A DNA stretch of 64,000 nt from Dicyema japonicum (taxonomy: Eukaryota; Dicyemida; Rhombozoa; Dicyemidae), in contig RDEW01000015.1 in assembly GCA_011109175.1 (NCBI GenBank), positions 964,882 through 1,028,881 on the forward strand, written 5' to 3'. The position numbers and the translations under genes were made by a program. Under the pieces are notes generated by a model that did no database searches, had not been told where the DNA came from, and saw only the letters and a list, made by a program, of their open reading frames with translations. Numbering within the stretch: the first letter of the stretch is position 1; every line of letters begins with the position of its first letter. Positions 42,268-54,239 of this stretch are shown piece by piece.

Positions 42268-44566
42268 ATGATATTTTCAAAGAAAACTGTAAACAAACTA
42301 TTTATTAAAGTCTTGTGGGAATTTCATTCGCTCAGATGATTTGCTAAATGAAGCAAATATAAAAAAATCGAGATTTTTGGATTTCATTAATCTCGAAAAT
42401 CCCAGTGATTTGAAAATTTCCAATATTTTGTCTCTTTTTAAGAAAGGGCGTTCTATTGCTGGGGAGAATGGGAAATATCTGGGGACCAGAAAGGACAACA
42501 TGTCCCCTTATTCCTGGGTCACCTATGGAGAAGTTGTCGTTATTACTTATTCTAGTTCAACGAAATGGCCTCAGCCTGTGCAGCTGGTTTGGCTTGTCTC
42601 GATATCGACTCTGGAAACGACGTCCGTCTAGCAGTCTACTGCAGGATGGGGGTAGAACTTTACTCCCTTATGGTTGGAGCCATAAAACGGAGGAATGTGA
42701 TTGTCACTCTGTATGACACTCTAGGCATGGACTCCATCATACACGTGATAAATGAAAGTTTTTGATTCTGTTACCAAATTAGCCAGCCCAAAAATGGTTT
42801 TCTGTGACAGTGAGAGAAATTTGATTGCTCTTCTTAATATTCAGAGTTTCAAATCAACTCACGTTTTCGTTTCCTTCCTAATAACCACCGAGATCCAACA
42901 TAAGGCCGATGCTCATGGGATCATACTCCTATCAGTGACTGACCTAATTGTTTAATTTCCCTTAATTCTCGATAGAAAAATGGGACAGTCTCAAAAAGAC
43001 GACTTCCTTGATCGTGAAGACGGACCCGCAGATGATTTGGTCTCAATTCTGTACACCAGTGGAAGTTCAGGTACGATTGGTAAACCCATTTGATTAGGAA
43101 CCCCTAAAGGAGTCCAGCTTACTCACAAGCAGTACGTATTTAATGTCCTTTCTATCATTCGACATACAGTAGGATCTTATAAAACATGATTTAGACCTGT
43201 GAGGACAACTATTTCACCACCGATGACCTGGTTTATTATTCCTACCTTCCCTTTCAGCATTCCTTCGAAAATATCGCTCTAGTTGGCCTTTATGTGATTT
43301 TTAGATTTTCTGCAGCACTCTTGGTGCGAAGATTGGGATCACAAGGAGACTTAAAGCTAATCACCTCTGACTTGGCCGAATTGAAGCCGACCTTTATAGT
43401 GGCAGTTCCGCGGTTCTCCAAAGATTCAGGGAGCGGATAAACGAAGGAGTGGAAAACTCTAATTTCCTCCTCAGCACCATTTTTAATTGGAACGTGAAAC
43501 GTGAAAAGGAGCATCTTCTAACGTAATTTTTGTTACTATTTTAAGAAATGGGCATTTTTCAAGTGGAATACTCGACAATATCATTTTCCGCAAAGTCCAC
43601 AAGATTTTTGGAGGAATTTAAAGTATATCGTTGTCGGTGGAGCTCCAATGTCAAAAGATCTTGAACTTTTCTGCCGAACTGTCCTTGGAGTACAGTTGTT
43701 GCATGGATATGGACTTACAGAGACTATGGCTGCTTCAATTGTTCAGTCGGTGGGCAACGGAGGACTGGGTATGCTTGTAGACTAAGTTTCGAGGTAACTG
43801 TGGAGCCCCGTTAGCGGGGGTTGAAGTAAAGCTTGTAGACGTCCCGGAATTGGGTTATTTTAGTTCTAAGGGTTTTGGAGAGGTTGTTTGAAGTTCTTGA
43901 AATTAGATTTATATTCGAGGCCCGAATATAATGACTGGATACTTCAATAGACCGGATCTCACCAAAGAGGCTTTTGACGAGGATGGTTTTTTTAAATCCG
44001 GAGACATTGGTATGCTCAATAAAGTTAGAGCACTTCATTAATTTCTAGGATGGAACTTTCTCCATAATTGACCGCTCTAAGAATATTTTTAAGCTTTCTC
44101 AGGTGGATGTCTCAATTATTCTTAGGGAGAGTACATTATGTGTGAGAAAATTGAGAGCATTATGTCAACATCCCTGGTAAAACAAATTATGGTATATGGG
44201 GACAGCACAAAGGTGGAAATTCTGAAATATTGCTTAGGACTACCTACTGGCAGTGATTATTGTGGATAAGGAGTATCTCTCAAAGTTTGCTGAAAAACTA
44301 CACATCAACGGGGATTCTGGAGAAACCCTTCTCGAAAATAAGGTTTGATGAGTTCGTTATGTCTGAATGTGAGATCAAAATTGCTGGATGAACTGACGAA
44401 AATGGGTAGGAAAGCTAACCTTGGATTTGAGCTAGTTAAGGAGTTCGTGCTTGATTTAAACGAATTTACAACCGAAAATGAACTTTTGACTCCTAACTTT
44501 AAGATTAGACGACCAATCGTAACAAGGAAGTATTACGACAAATTACAGGCCTTATACAATAAATGA
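42268..44566 (+). CDS. ACSL: Long-chain fatty-acid CoA ligase (ACSL)
   Basis: Activates long-chain fatty acids to acyl-CoA with ATP. The start at 42268 gives MIFSKKT, then GRSIAGENGKYLGTR, MSPYSWVTYGE, TLYDTLGMDSIIHVINE, VSILYTSGSSGTPKGVQLTH (AMP-binding P-loop), QHSFENIALVGLY, LKPTFIVAVPR, YIVVGGAPMSKDLELFCRTV, HGYGLTETMAASIV, NCGAPLAGVEVKLVDVPELG, GPNIMTGYFNRPDLTKEAFD, DGFFKSGDIG, IIDRSKNIFKLSQGEYIMCE and ENELLTPNFKIRRP. The order is that of the ACSL family. Eleven introns fit at 22-27 nt and one at 39. Two exon positions (about 43411 and 43612) need one extra base to keep frame, and the last junction near 44343 is unclear. Conservation argues for a live gene with sequence errors, but an early pseudogene is possible. 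Confidence 0.87.
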
Positions 44567-44569
44567 TTG

Positions 44570-45430
44570 GTTTTACTAATTTTTATTCTTAATTTTTACT
44601 AATTGGACATTATTTTTTATGAAAAGCCTCATCTATATGAGCTAAAGAATTTTTATAATAATTATTCCATCATCCAATAAATGATTTAAAACCCTCATCC
44701 CTCGATCACATGAATTTAAAGTTGTATTTATGGAAAAAGTATTATGTCGATGTATGAATATTTGATAAACTATACGTCAGTATTCTGTTTTTCTTCCTTC
44801 TTTCATTTCTTAGTTAATAGGAGGTAGCCAATTTTCAAAAATACTTTTTGTCATCAAAGCCTGTACGAAGCATCATATTCAATCCCAATGGCTTTTAAAT
44901 TTACCCCTTAATAGTCGGCGACTGTGACCCCCCCTATTATAAGTGGCTTATAATTTCCTCCACTATAGGTACAACATAAAAGGTGTTAGAGACATTCTTT
45001 TCTATGTCCGTTGGATGATTCACTTTTTTTAACAAAACTTTTATTCGACAAAGATTTATGCAAATTTGTAGTTTCATTACATTTTAAAAGTTTTTTAGAA
45101 TTTCTATACATTGTTTTTGTTAGCTGACCGTGCTTAGCCTTGAAGGGTTTTGAGTTTTATATCAATTTAGAATGTAGGTGATTAATCAGGAAACCTTTGC
45201 ATCTGAGAACAAAAAACTTGATAAACCTCCGTATTTAATTGGTACCCAATTACTCAATTTGACTTAGAGGAGACTTTACATAATATTTCTTCCCAGACTT
45301 TTCGCAAATAAATGCATATTTACAAACCTGATGTTTATCCCTACATATTCTAATTTTTATTTTTTTTCCTGGGCATCAATGACGAATATGGATGTGTTTG
45401 ATATTTTATTATTAATTTACTCGACTTGGG
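44570..45430. other. Spacer, no gene seen
   Basis: AT-rich 3' flank of the ACSL gene. No conserved segment. Confidence 0.4.
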
Positions 45431-45469
45431 GGTTTATTACTAAAAAATTCATCATTATAAAATCTCTCC

Positions 45470-45542
45470 AAAATTGAGGTTTTCCACAAAAAGAGGTTTT
45501 CTCAACAGTTTGGATTTTTCCAAAACGAGGTTAAACTGTGTT
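45470..45542. repeat. Possible pogo-type transposon end
   Basis: CCAAAATTGAGGTTTTCCAC, AAAAGAGGTTTTCTCAACAG and AAAACGAGGTTAAACTGTGT resemble the nested GAGGTTT words of pogo/Tigger ends, ending TGTTA. No transposase or partner end was found, so this is tentative. Confidence 0.3.
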
Positions 45543-46612
45543 ACGAGAACTTACCTACTTGGTTGAAGGATTCCTTTCCGACCTTTGCTTTCTTCAATTC
45601 ATAAAGGCCGTCATGGATCCATCTGACTTATTAGACACTCACTGCCTGGTGGTATTCAAAATGGGTCCCTTTCTTCCCCATTACAGTGGAGAGATTTCCA
45701 CAATGACGAATGGGTGACTTGATGTTTGAAAGGAGGCGTCCTAATCGTGGGAAATGGATAAAACTTATTTCAGGTATATCCTGGATTATCAAATAAGTTC
45801 CGAGATAAACTTTCTAGAAGAGCTAGGGTCTCGTTCTTGGTTCTCTAATCCTTATTCTAGTCCGGTGTATAACCTTTTTAACAAAACCCAGTAAGACCAA
45901 GAAGTGAGGCTCAATTTAATTCCTATGAGCTAAATGTTTTCGTGTCTGTTGAGATAGTAACTATTCTGTTCCTTTAATAGTAAAACAGTGAACAAATAAA
46001 AGATAAAAAAGCACATTTTACTGAGCAATGTAAACAAAGCAATCGTTGGCGGTTTTGAGTTGAGAAAATAGTATTTTGAACAATACGTGGTACTTGAGAA
46101 AAATTCTGAACTCAATTACGTGGCTTGGAAATGCATGCAAAAAAAAACAGTTCTTATTACTTTTAACTTTAAATTAGCGCTGGTTTTCATGCGTTCAGTG
46201 CCTTAATGCCCGGAAAAATAAATTCTTCAATCACAGTTAAATGGAAAGAGTAACTAGTCCCTCAGTCAAGACTGGCGCATTTCCCTAGACGATCTGAAGG
46301 AAATGCCCTCAATAAGCCAGCTCCTTTCTCTCTTATTCTCTTTTCCACGTTGCGTTGAGCAATCCGATACGGTTCAAAGGGCCAGTGTTCTGGTCTCTAT
46401 GAGTCCTGATGTTTCCATGGAGACTAGTTCAAAATGAACTGTCCACCTAGACATTCGTATTTTTTTAGGGTCTCAGCCTTTTCCGAGGATGATCCTGGGT
46501 GAGATATTGTCATTGCAAGGTTGGAAGAAGAGAGGCCATTCACACAGATGGCGTCTCAGGAGAGGTATCTATCACTTTTTCTTTAGAAAAGAGTTTCCTC
46601 GTCATGCCTAGT
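45540..46612 (+). CDS. Probable host gene with tiny introns, function unknown
   Basis: Open segments in order: VLRELTYLVEGFLSDLCFLQ, FIKAVMDPSDLLDTHCLVVF and KMGPFLPHYSGEISTMTNG (45540-45716), then DLMFERRRPNRGKWIKLIS (45717-45775), then QDWRISLDDLKEMPSISQLL, SLLFSFPRCVEQSDTVQRAS and VLVSMSPDVSMETSS (46268-46437), then AFSEDDPG, a 21-nt GT-AG gap, LEEERPFTQMASQER, a 22-nt GT-AG gap, and KEFPRHA with a stop at about 46612. The last two gaps fit the intron size of the named genes. The middle (45.78-46.26 kb) is unresolved. A related sequence lies at 11.6-12.0 kb. I do not recognise the family. Confidence 0.4.
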
Positions 46613-46885
46613 TTAATCGACACCTCGGAAATTGGTCATTTTTTGTTCCTTAGAATTTTGTGGCTAATTTGAAAAAAATAAAATCAATAAATTGAAGAAT
46701 TTAAAAAATTCCTTAAATGAACAAAAAACATACTTAAGTGATATTAAAATAAAATTTAATTCCTAACTATTTTTCTTTGGTCAATAATACTTGCTTTATA
46801 TTTTCTAGTTGAAGAATTTAGAGAAACGTTATCTTTATTCTCAACATTGGCTAAAAGTTCCCTCTCTATAACAATTAATCTTACT
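46613..46885. other. Spacer, no gene seen
   Basis: AT-rich. Confidence 0.4.
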
Positions 46886-46889
46886 TGAC

Positions 46890-49800
46890 TTTAAAAAATA
46901 TCTTCTCTCTGCAATGTTTAGTTGACAAAGTTCACACTGTGGACCGGAAACAATGGGCTGTGGAAGTCGTTGAATCTGCAAAATCTAGATTCAAGAGGAT
47001 TCCCCGTGTTTAACTTAAGATTCGGGACATCGAAGTTTATTGCCAATTTCAAGTGCTTGCTTTCCTCCAAATCCAGTGAACCATTTTTAGTGGGAAAAAA
47101 ACAATTGGTAGAAGTTTCAAATTTTCGAAAATGTTTTGATGAGTTTCGTTGCCAACTTGCGAAATTACTCACCTCAGGAAGGAACTTTGTTTTCATACTG
47201 GGAAGATTACCAGAAAATGCTTAGAAAGGAGATTCTGTGTGGAATTAATGCAGCAATCAAAGAATATATTGATTCCTTGCCAAGCTTGGATATCAACGAT
47301 ATCACTGATATCATATATGCTGGCAGTGCACTTATGAATCTCTGACCAAGAAGAAAAACACTAAAAGTAGTTGGGAAGAATCAATGAAAAGCAAACTCAC
47401 TAAACTTAAGCAACAACTTGAGCAAATTCAAATGGCTAGTGGAATGAACGGGAAGAATCAATTTGACCAAGAAATACGCCATACATTATGCTCATATTGC
47501 TTTAAAAATCGAAGAGGAGAGAATTCGAAAGGGTTTCTTCCTATGTTTGCGATCAAATAAAAATTGTTGAGAAGTTGAGAGTCTACGAATCTAGAAAGAG
47601 GTATAAAAGTGCCAACTGATTCTTCGAATTCAATAGAAGGCAATTGTATAGGAATATAATTGGAGATAATAAGAAGGCGGTCATCATGTTCAATGAGGAT
47701 GGATGTCTTCCATTTTGGATTAGTATTTGGAATAAGGAAGAGAGAAAGAAGAACAATTTCTTTATTAGCAAAAGAGTAACTGGATCAGAGAACTCATTTG
47801 CTGATTTCACTAAAGAGGAAATCACCGAGACTATCAAGATGCTTCCAAATTGGAAGGCATCTGGTTGTGATGGAGTCTATAACTTTTTTTATCAAGAACT
47901 TCACTTCGGTTCGTGGATATCTTTGTGAGGAGATTAAGAAGATTATAAATGACGAATATACGCCTTGTGATTAATTCTATACTGGAATTACGTATTTTAT
48001 TCCAAAAGTGGATGTATGTGTGTCACCCAAGGAGTTAAAGCCAATTACTTGTATGCTTAATCAGTATAAACTATTTACAAAATGTGTGAACAAAAAATTA
48101 TCAGATATTGAGTCATATTGATCACGATAATCAACTGGGAACGCGAAGGCGCAAAAGAACAGGCTATCGTCAGCAAGTGCGTAAATCAACAATTCCATTT
48201 GGATTGACGCCAAAAAAGCTTATGACTCGGTCGACCACCAGTTTCTGGACCAGGTATTACAAAATTCTGATCTTCATGCTGGATTGTCAGGTTTATTCAG
48301 AAACTTGTCACAAAATGGAAGATTCGTCTGGATTTGGGAAACAAAACGCTGGGAGAAGTAAAAATAAAAAAGGAATTTTGCAGGGGGACTCTCTTTCTCC
48401 TCAGATCTTTGCTTTGCTAATGGACCCTCTCAGTCGAATGCTGAACGGAAAATTTACGAAAGTAACGATGGAAAGTCCGGGAAATGGGGAACCAACGTAT
48501 ACGACGAATCACCTACTATTTATGGACGATATAAAGTTGACTTCTCGCCATAGTCACTCAATGGAAATGATGTTGGAGGAAGTTGAATCGTTTTTTGATG
48601 CACTCGGGATGGAGAGAAACTTTGACAAATCTGCAACAACCGTAAAATCTTTGTCAGAGAGAGCTCGTTTCCTCGATGGATTGGATGGATACCGATTTCT
48701 TGGTATTCTTGAAGATAATGGATAAAATCTATGAAGAAGCATCTAAGTGGATCAAAAATTTGACAAAGATGGATTTAAACTCAGTGAACCTGTTAAAAGG
48801 GATGAACGAGTATACACTTCCACTCTATAACTATTACATAGAATTCTTATGGATAGCCACATACACTTGCAACCGGTAAACAAAGAAAGACTTTATCTGC
48901 TAAGAAATAAATTTTGAAGAGGCATTGAGTCTGTCAGTAACAAAGCAGAACGAATGCTCCTCCGATTTTGTGGAATTGGAACATAAGGCAAATTTCTGCC
49001 TAAGAAGAGCGGAATACTACTAATTCAAAGAAAACACACATGCCCACTATCGTAGAATTCATTTCCCGAAAGTACAACATTAAAAATGTGAAGGACTTGA
49101 CAATGTCAAAATTGATGGACATACAGCATATCTATTGGGAAAATGAGAAGAAACCGCTGCACTCTATTTTATTTCAGTGTTTGAAAGACACATAAGTGAA
49201 TATTGCTGAATCCTCTGGATGGGTAGTGCATTGAAATAACTCCCCTGTAACTGAGGGAAGGCTGTGTCTACTTCAGGATCGTAACATGTTTTTTGATAAC
49301 GGAGAAACTAAGTGCGGACATTGTAACTCAGCAAAGAAGACCGTCGATCACCTTGCATCTAGGTGTGGGAGAATGCTGAATAGCTCATATCTCTGGAGGC
49401 ATAATGAAGTGGTCAGATGTTTACACATACATCTCTGCCGTCAATATGCAATAAGAAAAAACTAAGAAACTGAAGACCCATTCAGTAAAGTCTGTTGTCG
49501 CAAATGAATTTGTGGAGATTCGTGTAGACACGACGATCAATACGGATACGGCTGTAACGAATAACGAACCCGACATTTTCGCTTATGATAAAAAAATTAC
49601 GATTACTATTGTGGAAATTGGGATCACTTTGCAAAACTGCCTCAAGCAGGTCGAGGTAGAAAAGCTCCACAAGTATGACTTACTGGCGAACGAACTTGGG
49701 ATTATCCATCACGCAAATGTGAAAATAATCCCTGTGGTCATCACTTGGATGGAATTGTCTCCAATTCTTCAAAGGCCATCTGGATGCCCTCAAGGTGAAG

Positions 49801-50010
49801 GAAAGGGTCAAAGTTTATATACAGAGGCTAGTGGTACGGAAGACTTTGGAGAGTATACAAGCTGAAAAGAGGTATGGAGTACCGATGCCTGTTGATGAAA
49901 AACACGGCATGGAATGTCAACCTAGGGTAGTCTCTGAATGTGGAGTATGCTTTGGAAACTTAGGGTGCAGCTGCAAAAGACGGTTTATATTTTTTTGTAA
50001 TCTTTCAAAA
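46890..50010 (+). mobile_element. LINE-B, long decayed non-LTR retrotransposon with restriction-like endonuclease
   Basis: Domains in order on the plus strand: N-terminal text (46922-47340, e.g. FDEFRCQLAKLLTSGRNF), MLPNWKASGCDGVYNFFYQE (RT entry), ELKPITCMLNQYKLFTKCV, DNQLGTR, LDWIDAKKAYDSVDHQFLDQ (first RT Asp), KKGILQGDSLSPQIFALLMD, NHLLFMDDIKLTSRHSHSME (catalytic FMDD), DGYRFLGILEDNG, then CGHCNSAKKTVDHLASRCGR (C-x2-C-x10-H-x4-C knuckle, about 49315), then NNEPDIFAYDKKITITIVEI (PD...DK...E, restriction-like nuclease, about 49560) and VKVYIQRLVVRKTLESIQAE. The layout fits the CRE/NeSL/R2-type early LINEs (established), with the family assignment inferred. About ten frame changes and stops. 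A CGVC...CSCKRR motif ends the copy. Confidence 0.75.
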
Positions 50011-50014
50011 TAGT

Positions 50015-51625
50015 GTCTTTCTTCAGTAAAAGATTATTTATTGTCGTATAGTATCACGCCCGTATAAAGTATCATGTCCGGGCTGATGTCAAACTCATCA
50101 TTCCAAAACAATTGGTTACCGACCGGACTCTTTGGAGGAAAAACGAAATTTTTAGTTTTTCTAAAAACATGTTCGACGTAATATGGAACAAAAATGGGAG
50201 ACCTTGACATCGGTCCCCTATTTTCTGTTCGACTTTATCAGTAATTTAATGAAACCTCAGCGTAACTGGATATTTAATGGGAAGTGAAGCAGTAACAATG
50301 TAAGAGAAGTAGATAGATTTGTGAATGATATTTTGGCTAAGTTCATCAGAGGTTTTCTACTGTTTTTAGAACCTCTGTACTACCCGATGTGTTTAGGTTA
50401 TGTTTTAAGTTTTTGTTGGTTGATCTGGTCTGAAAATAGTTCATTTATTACTGTGACCTAGATTTCAATGTTTCCAAGGCATAATAAGTAATCTGATTTC
50501 AGACCTGTTTATGCTACTTAATGTTGATTTAATGTACTTTTAAGACAATTTATTGAATTTAGACGTTAAGCACCAAATTTCAATGCACTTTTCACGATGG
50601 GTGGGACATTAAAACGCCATTTTTGGGATTTAGAAATATTCTGTTTTTATAATTTTCTTAAAAATTTCCTTATTTTATGACTGATTCTAGATTTTTATTA
50701 GGATTTGATGGAGGATTCGAGCATGTAATGTGAGCATGGCCGTATTATCTGGTAATATAACAGCGAAGACTTTTTCTTGAAACTAGTTTAGTTTTATATC
50801 AATAGTGTTTAATACTTCAAAGTTAAATATCAGATATTTTCACCTGTTATAAGCTTCTTGAAATTTCGAATGATTGAACTGCATGTTTCATTAACGAAAT
50901 CAAAATGCGATTGTGGCACGACACAGATGAGGGACGTTCATTATGCTTCATTCAAAGAATACATCTCGGTAGTTGGATGGTGGAAGAAAGTAGTTCTCTT
51001 TCAATACTAAATGAACCAAAAGAAAAACTTTCCCAAAGAATGTTCCCAAGTATTCTAACCTGAAGATACTTGTAGTTACATTTGACCTTGTCTTCATGTG
51101 AAGAATGTTTTTAAAGTAGCCAGAGAAAACTCAACTGCGTTGTTCTCATTTCTTGTCCGACTCGTCAATGAAATACTCAGTTATACTTTATGAAAAAATC
51201 ATAAAACTTAAAGTCGAACACACTCATGCAGTCTGAACTTTCAGTTCATCTAGTTCCAATGGAACGAACACAATTCAGTAAAAAAATGATTTGCATAACC
51301 AGACACCTTGGAAACCTCTTCCCCCACTACTAGTCCACTAAACGCAAAACAAAAACGGAGCCTGCTTTGCACGTCTTTTCAAAAAGTCTGAACGATTCTA
51401 TTGATCAGCCATAAGAACTGTTGAGTCCCGTATGTACAAAAAATCTACACCTGTATAATTCTCCTAAAGCGAGAACAGCGTGGATACAGGAAAGCAGTTG
51501 GATCCTTGGAGGAGCACCAGATGCTATTTGTCACTTAATTATAATGTTACTAACATTTCCACTATGTGTTCCTGTAGTTGATAATAAATAAACATGAGAA
51601 TAAAAGCCTTAAAAGTTAATATCGG
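50015..51625. other. 1.6 kb without a recognised gene
   Basis: Moderately AT-rich. I looked for short-intron exons and family motifs on both strands and found none. It lies between LINE-B and the 3' end of CLPTM1. Confidence 0.35.
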
Positions 51626-51632
51626 TTAAATA

Positions 51633-53575
51633 TCAATCAGATTTATCAACTGTGGTCTGTCCATCCGTTCCAAACTCGTTCACTCTCTTTTTATCAGTCG
51701 GATAAATATATCTCTGATAAAGATAAATGAAGAAAATGATATCTAAAACTACAGAAACCACACTTACCGTCTCTAAAGCATCCAATTCTGTACAATGTGG
51801 GGGTTTTTATCACAAAGGCAAACAAATCATCAATGAAAGTATTCATAGCCTTGTAAGTCAGCATCCTCCATGGTAGATGGGCCACAGACTTTAGTTTGTA
51901 ATTAATGAATAATTGAGGAGTCATCATTATGAACCCAAAGGTGAGTAGAAATCCATAAAGCATCGACAAAACCCAACTGTACCAGCCCACGTGTTCCAAA
52001 TATATCAGAGAATACACCGCATATCCCCCGAAAAGTGGAAACAAAGCCCACGATAGATACCTGAAAGCCATCTTAGCATATAACAATCAGCCATACCTGG
52101 TCGTATTCCTTCGTATTGGACTCTTCATAGTCGGCCTTATTAGCAATCCTCAACCAGGGGTAAGAAAATCCGGAATAATTCACTCGAACGACCTGAAATC
52201 AAAATAGAGGTAACTGAGACGTCACAGGCCTTGGGGACCTTCCACAGGTCGATCAGGAGGCCAACAATCAAGCTGATTCGAATCATAAAGTTAGTGTTGT
52301 TGTCGAAAACGTACAGGAGAACTATGAAGGACTGGATAATGTTGAAGAATATTGTCCGAATAGAAAGCCCGGCGGTGGACTGTCGGTTTTTCCAAAATTG
52401 AATGTCTTTAAATAAAAAAATGCCAAAATACCATTTTTGAAGGCCAAAAAGTCGAAAATACTGTGAATTATCGAAATGACAAAGTAATAGCCAACAAATA
52501 GGGGTTGGTCTCCATTAGCATCGTCTAATAATCATTATGGATCTCCAACCTTCATTGTATCCTGGTCTTCATCGTCTTGATCGGATCCCTTAAAATATTT
52601 CATGACCGGGTTCTGATTGTTGGCTCCGAGGTAGAATTGCATCTTCATAAGCGAGATGGGGGAGAACGTCAGATGAATGTCCAGTAACCTAAGTCATGTT
52701 AAACACCTTTTCATACGGAGTGGAGTCGTTTATAGGTTTGTAGTCACTTTTCAGATTCCAAAAGTCATTAAAGTGAAATTTTGGTTTATAGGAAAAGTCC
52801 TGAGTGGAAAATTCAAGCACTTCAAATCAAAATAACAGAGACTTAGATTCATCATCTCTGGGACGCTCGAGGGATTCCAAGTATTGAGGTCGGTAAAGAG
52901 ATTCAAGGTGATATTTGGATGATATTGCGATACGACTTCGAAGTCTTTTTCCTTTAAATTATTTTATCCTCAAAACAGCGTTATAGCCGTCGGCTTTCTT
53001 CCCAGTTAACAAATTCACGGACTTTTTGAAGTTGATCTTCAAATATTTAGTCAAACCTTAAAGTAAAGGATAAATCTAACATTCTGACTGTCTCACTGTC
53101 ATAGCAGCCACGTGGGAGTCATCATCGGGGTCTGGGCTGTTCCCTGAAGCCGTTGCTATCGCTGTAAGAAAAATGGATCCGTTGTTTAAGGAATTCTTTA
53201 ATTTACTTCAAAATTTACTTCAGAAGGTGAAAACTGGGAGGAGAAGTAATATGAACTGTCTCCGTTGGGCCCGCCAGTCCAATCCGCGTATTGTAATTCG
53301 GGGATCTTCCACAGATAGTCTTTATAACTTGAAATGGTATTTTCGTCGTTCAAATAGAAATAAATGTCCTGCGAATTAATATCTAGCAAATTTCGTACGA
53401 TCAATGCGTTATTTTTGTAGATGTTTGAGAATATTTCGCTTGGAACGTCAGTTGTTTTCTTAGAGGGAGAAAACATGTTAAATACAAAGTTTATGGCAAT
53501 GTACATTAAAATCATTCTTCCAACTGAATTCAGAACTGTTCTGAAAAGACCGGGTTGATTTTCGTTATTTTCCAT
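51633..53575 (-). CDS. CLPTM1: CLPTM1 (cleft lip and palate transmembrane protein 1 family)
   Basis: Multi-pass ER/surface membrane protein; in animals linked to receptor trafficking and lipid scrambling. The start at 53575 gives MENNENQPG and a first membrane helix (MILMYIAINFVFNMF). Blocks in order: QYADWTGGPNGDSSYYF, NNGSIFLTAIATASGNSPDP, VNLLTGKKADGYN, EVVSQYHPNITLNLFTDLNT, FHFNDFWNLKSDYKPIND, METNPYLLAIT, IFDFLAFKN, DIQFWKNRQSTAGLSIRTIF, LLYVFDNNTNFMIRISLIVG, MAFRYLSWALFPLFGGYAVY, VLSMLYGFLLTFGFIMMTPQ, HLPWRMLTYKAMNTFIDDLF and IIFFIYLYQRYIYPTD, with a stop at 51633. Similarity to the human protein is high in the last third. Ten introns fit at 23-28 nt. One base is missing for the frame near 52481 (ATTACTTTGTCATT). 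Slightly shorter C-terminus than human. Confidence 0.93.
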
Positions 53576-53779
53576 TACCTCACAAGCACGGGGAGAGTCA
53601 ATAATTATTTTAAAATATTTAATTTTTTTAATATTAACTTAGATTGAATTAATTTAAAAAATAATGAATTAAAGTTTTCAATATCCAATTCATACAAGAT
53701 CAACTTCCTAACTGGCAAACTTGCACGTCTAACAAATCTCCCCCGATCTTTATCCCCCAATGCTTGACCACGCTGCAAT

Positions 53780-54060
53780 CAAAAATAACGGCTCCGGCTT
53801 CATAGGTCTGTGTTGTCAAGAAACAAGTCGTTTCTTCCATTCAAGGCTAGAGGCCTCAAATACACGAAATTTGGGAAAAAACCCACCCCTCTTCAAACTC
53901 TAATGAAAGATGATCGTCGTCTATTCAAGAAAGCCGTGGGTACTCTGGAGGAACATAGTAAAAACTTCTCGATCCTGTTGAGGCGTACCTGGATCACTTA
54001 ATTAGTTGGTTTACTCCTTTTTTCTCAGTGTTCCCTTTATTGGGTGTATTAAATAAATAA
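53780..54060 (+). pseudogene. LINE-J 3' end with tail
   Basis: The frame ends DRRLFKKAVGTLEEHSKNFS then ILLRRTWIT and stop at 53999. The tail contains TTAATTAGTTGGTTTACTCC and GTATTAAATAAATAAG, close to the ends at 2.6 and 28.3 kb. The upstream RT is absent. Confidence 0.6.
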
Positions 54061-54239
54061 GAGGTTTTGACGCGAAAAATAACTAATTGGGTCAGGTTTA
54101 GACAGGAAAAAAATAGTTAATTGTGTCATCCGTTCAATATCTCAGACTTAGACTGAAGGTAACGTAGGCTTTTTCAGTAATTATTTGGATATCAATTAAT
54201 TAAATTAAACAGCACTTTCACAGAATCAAAGAACGTTAT

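Noticed and set aside
43303-43324. A further 21-22 nt ACSL intron
   Set aside because: Reading straight through is also open and in frame, and the canonical 22-nt removal shifts the frame, so I did not count it among the introns.
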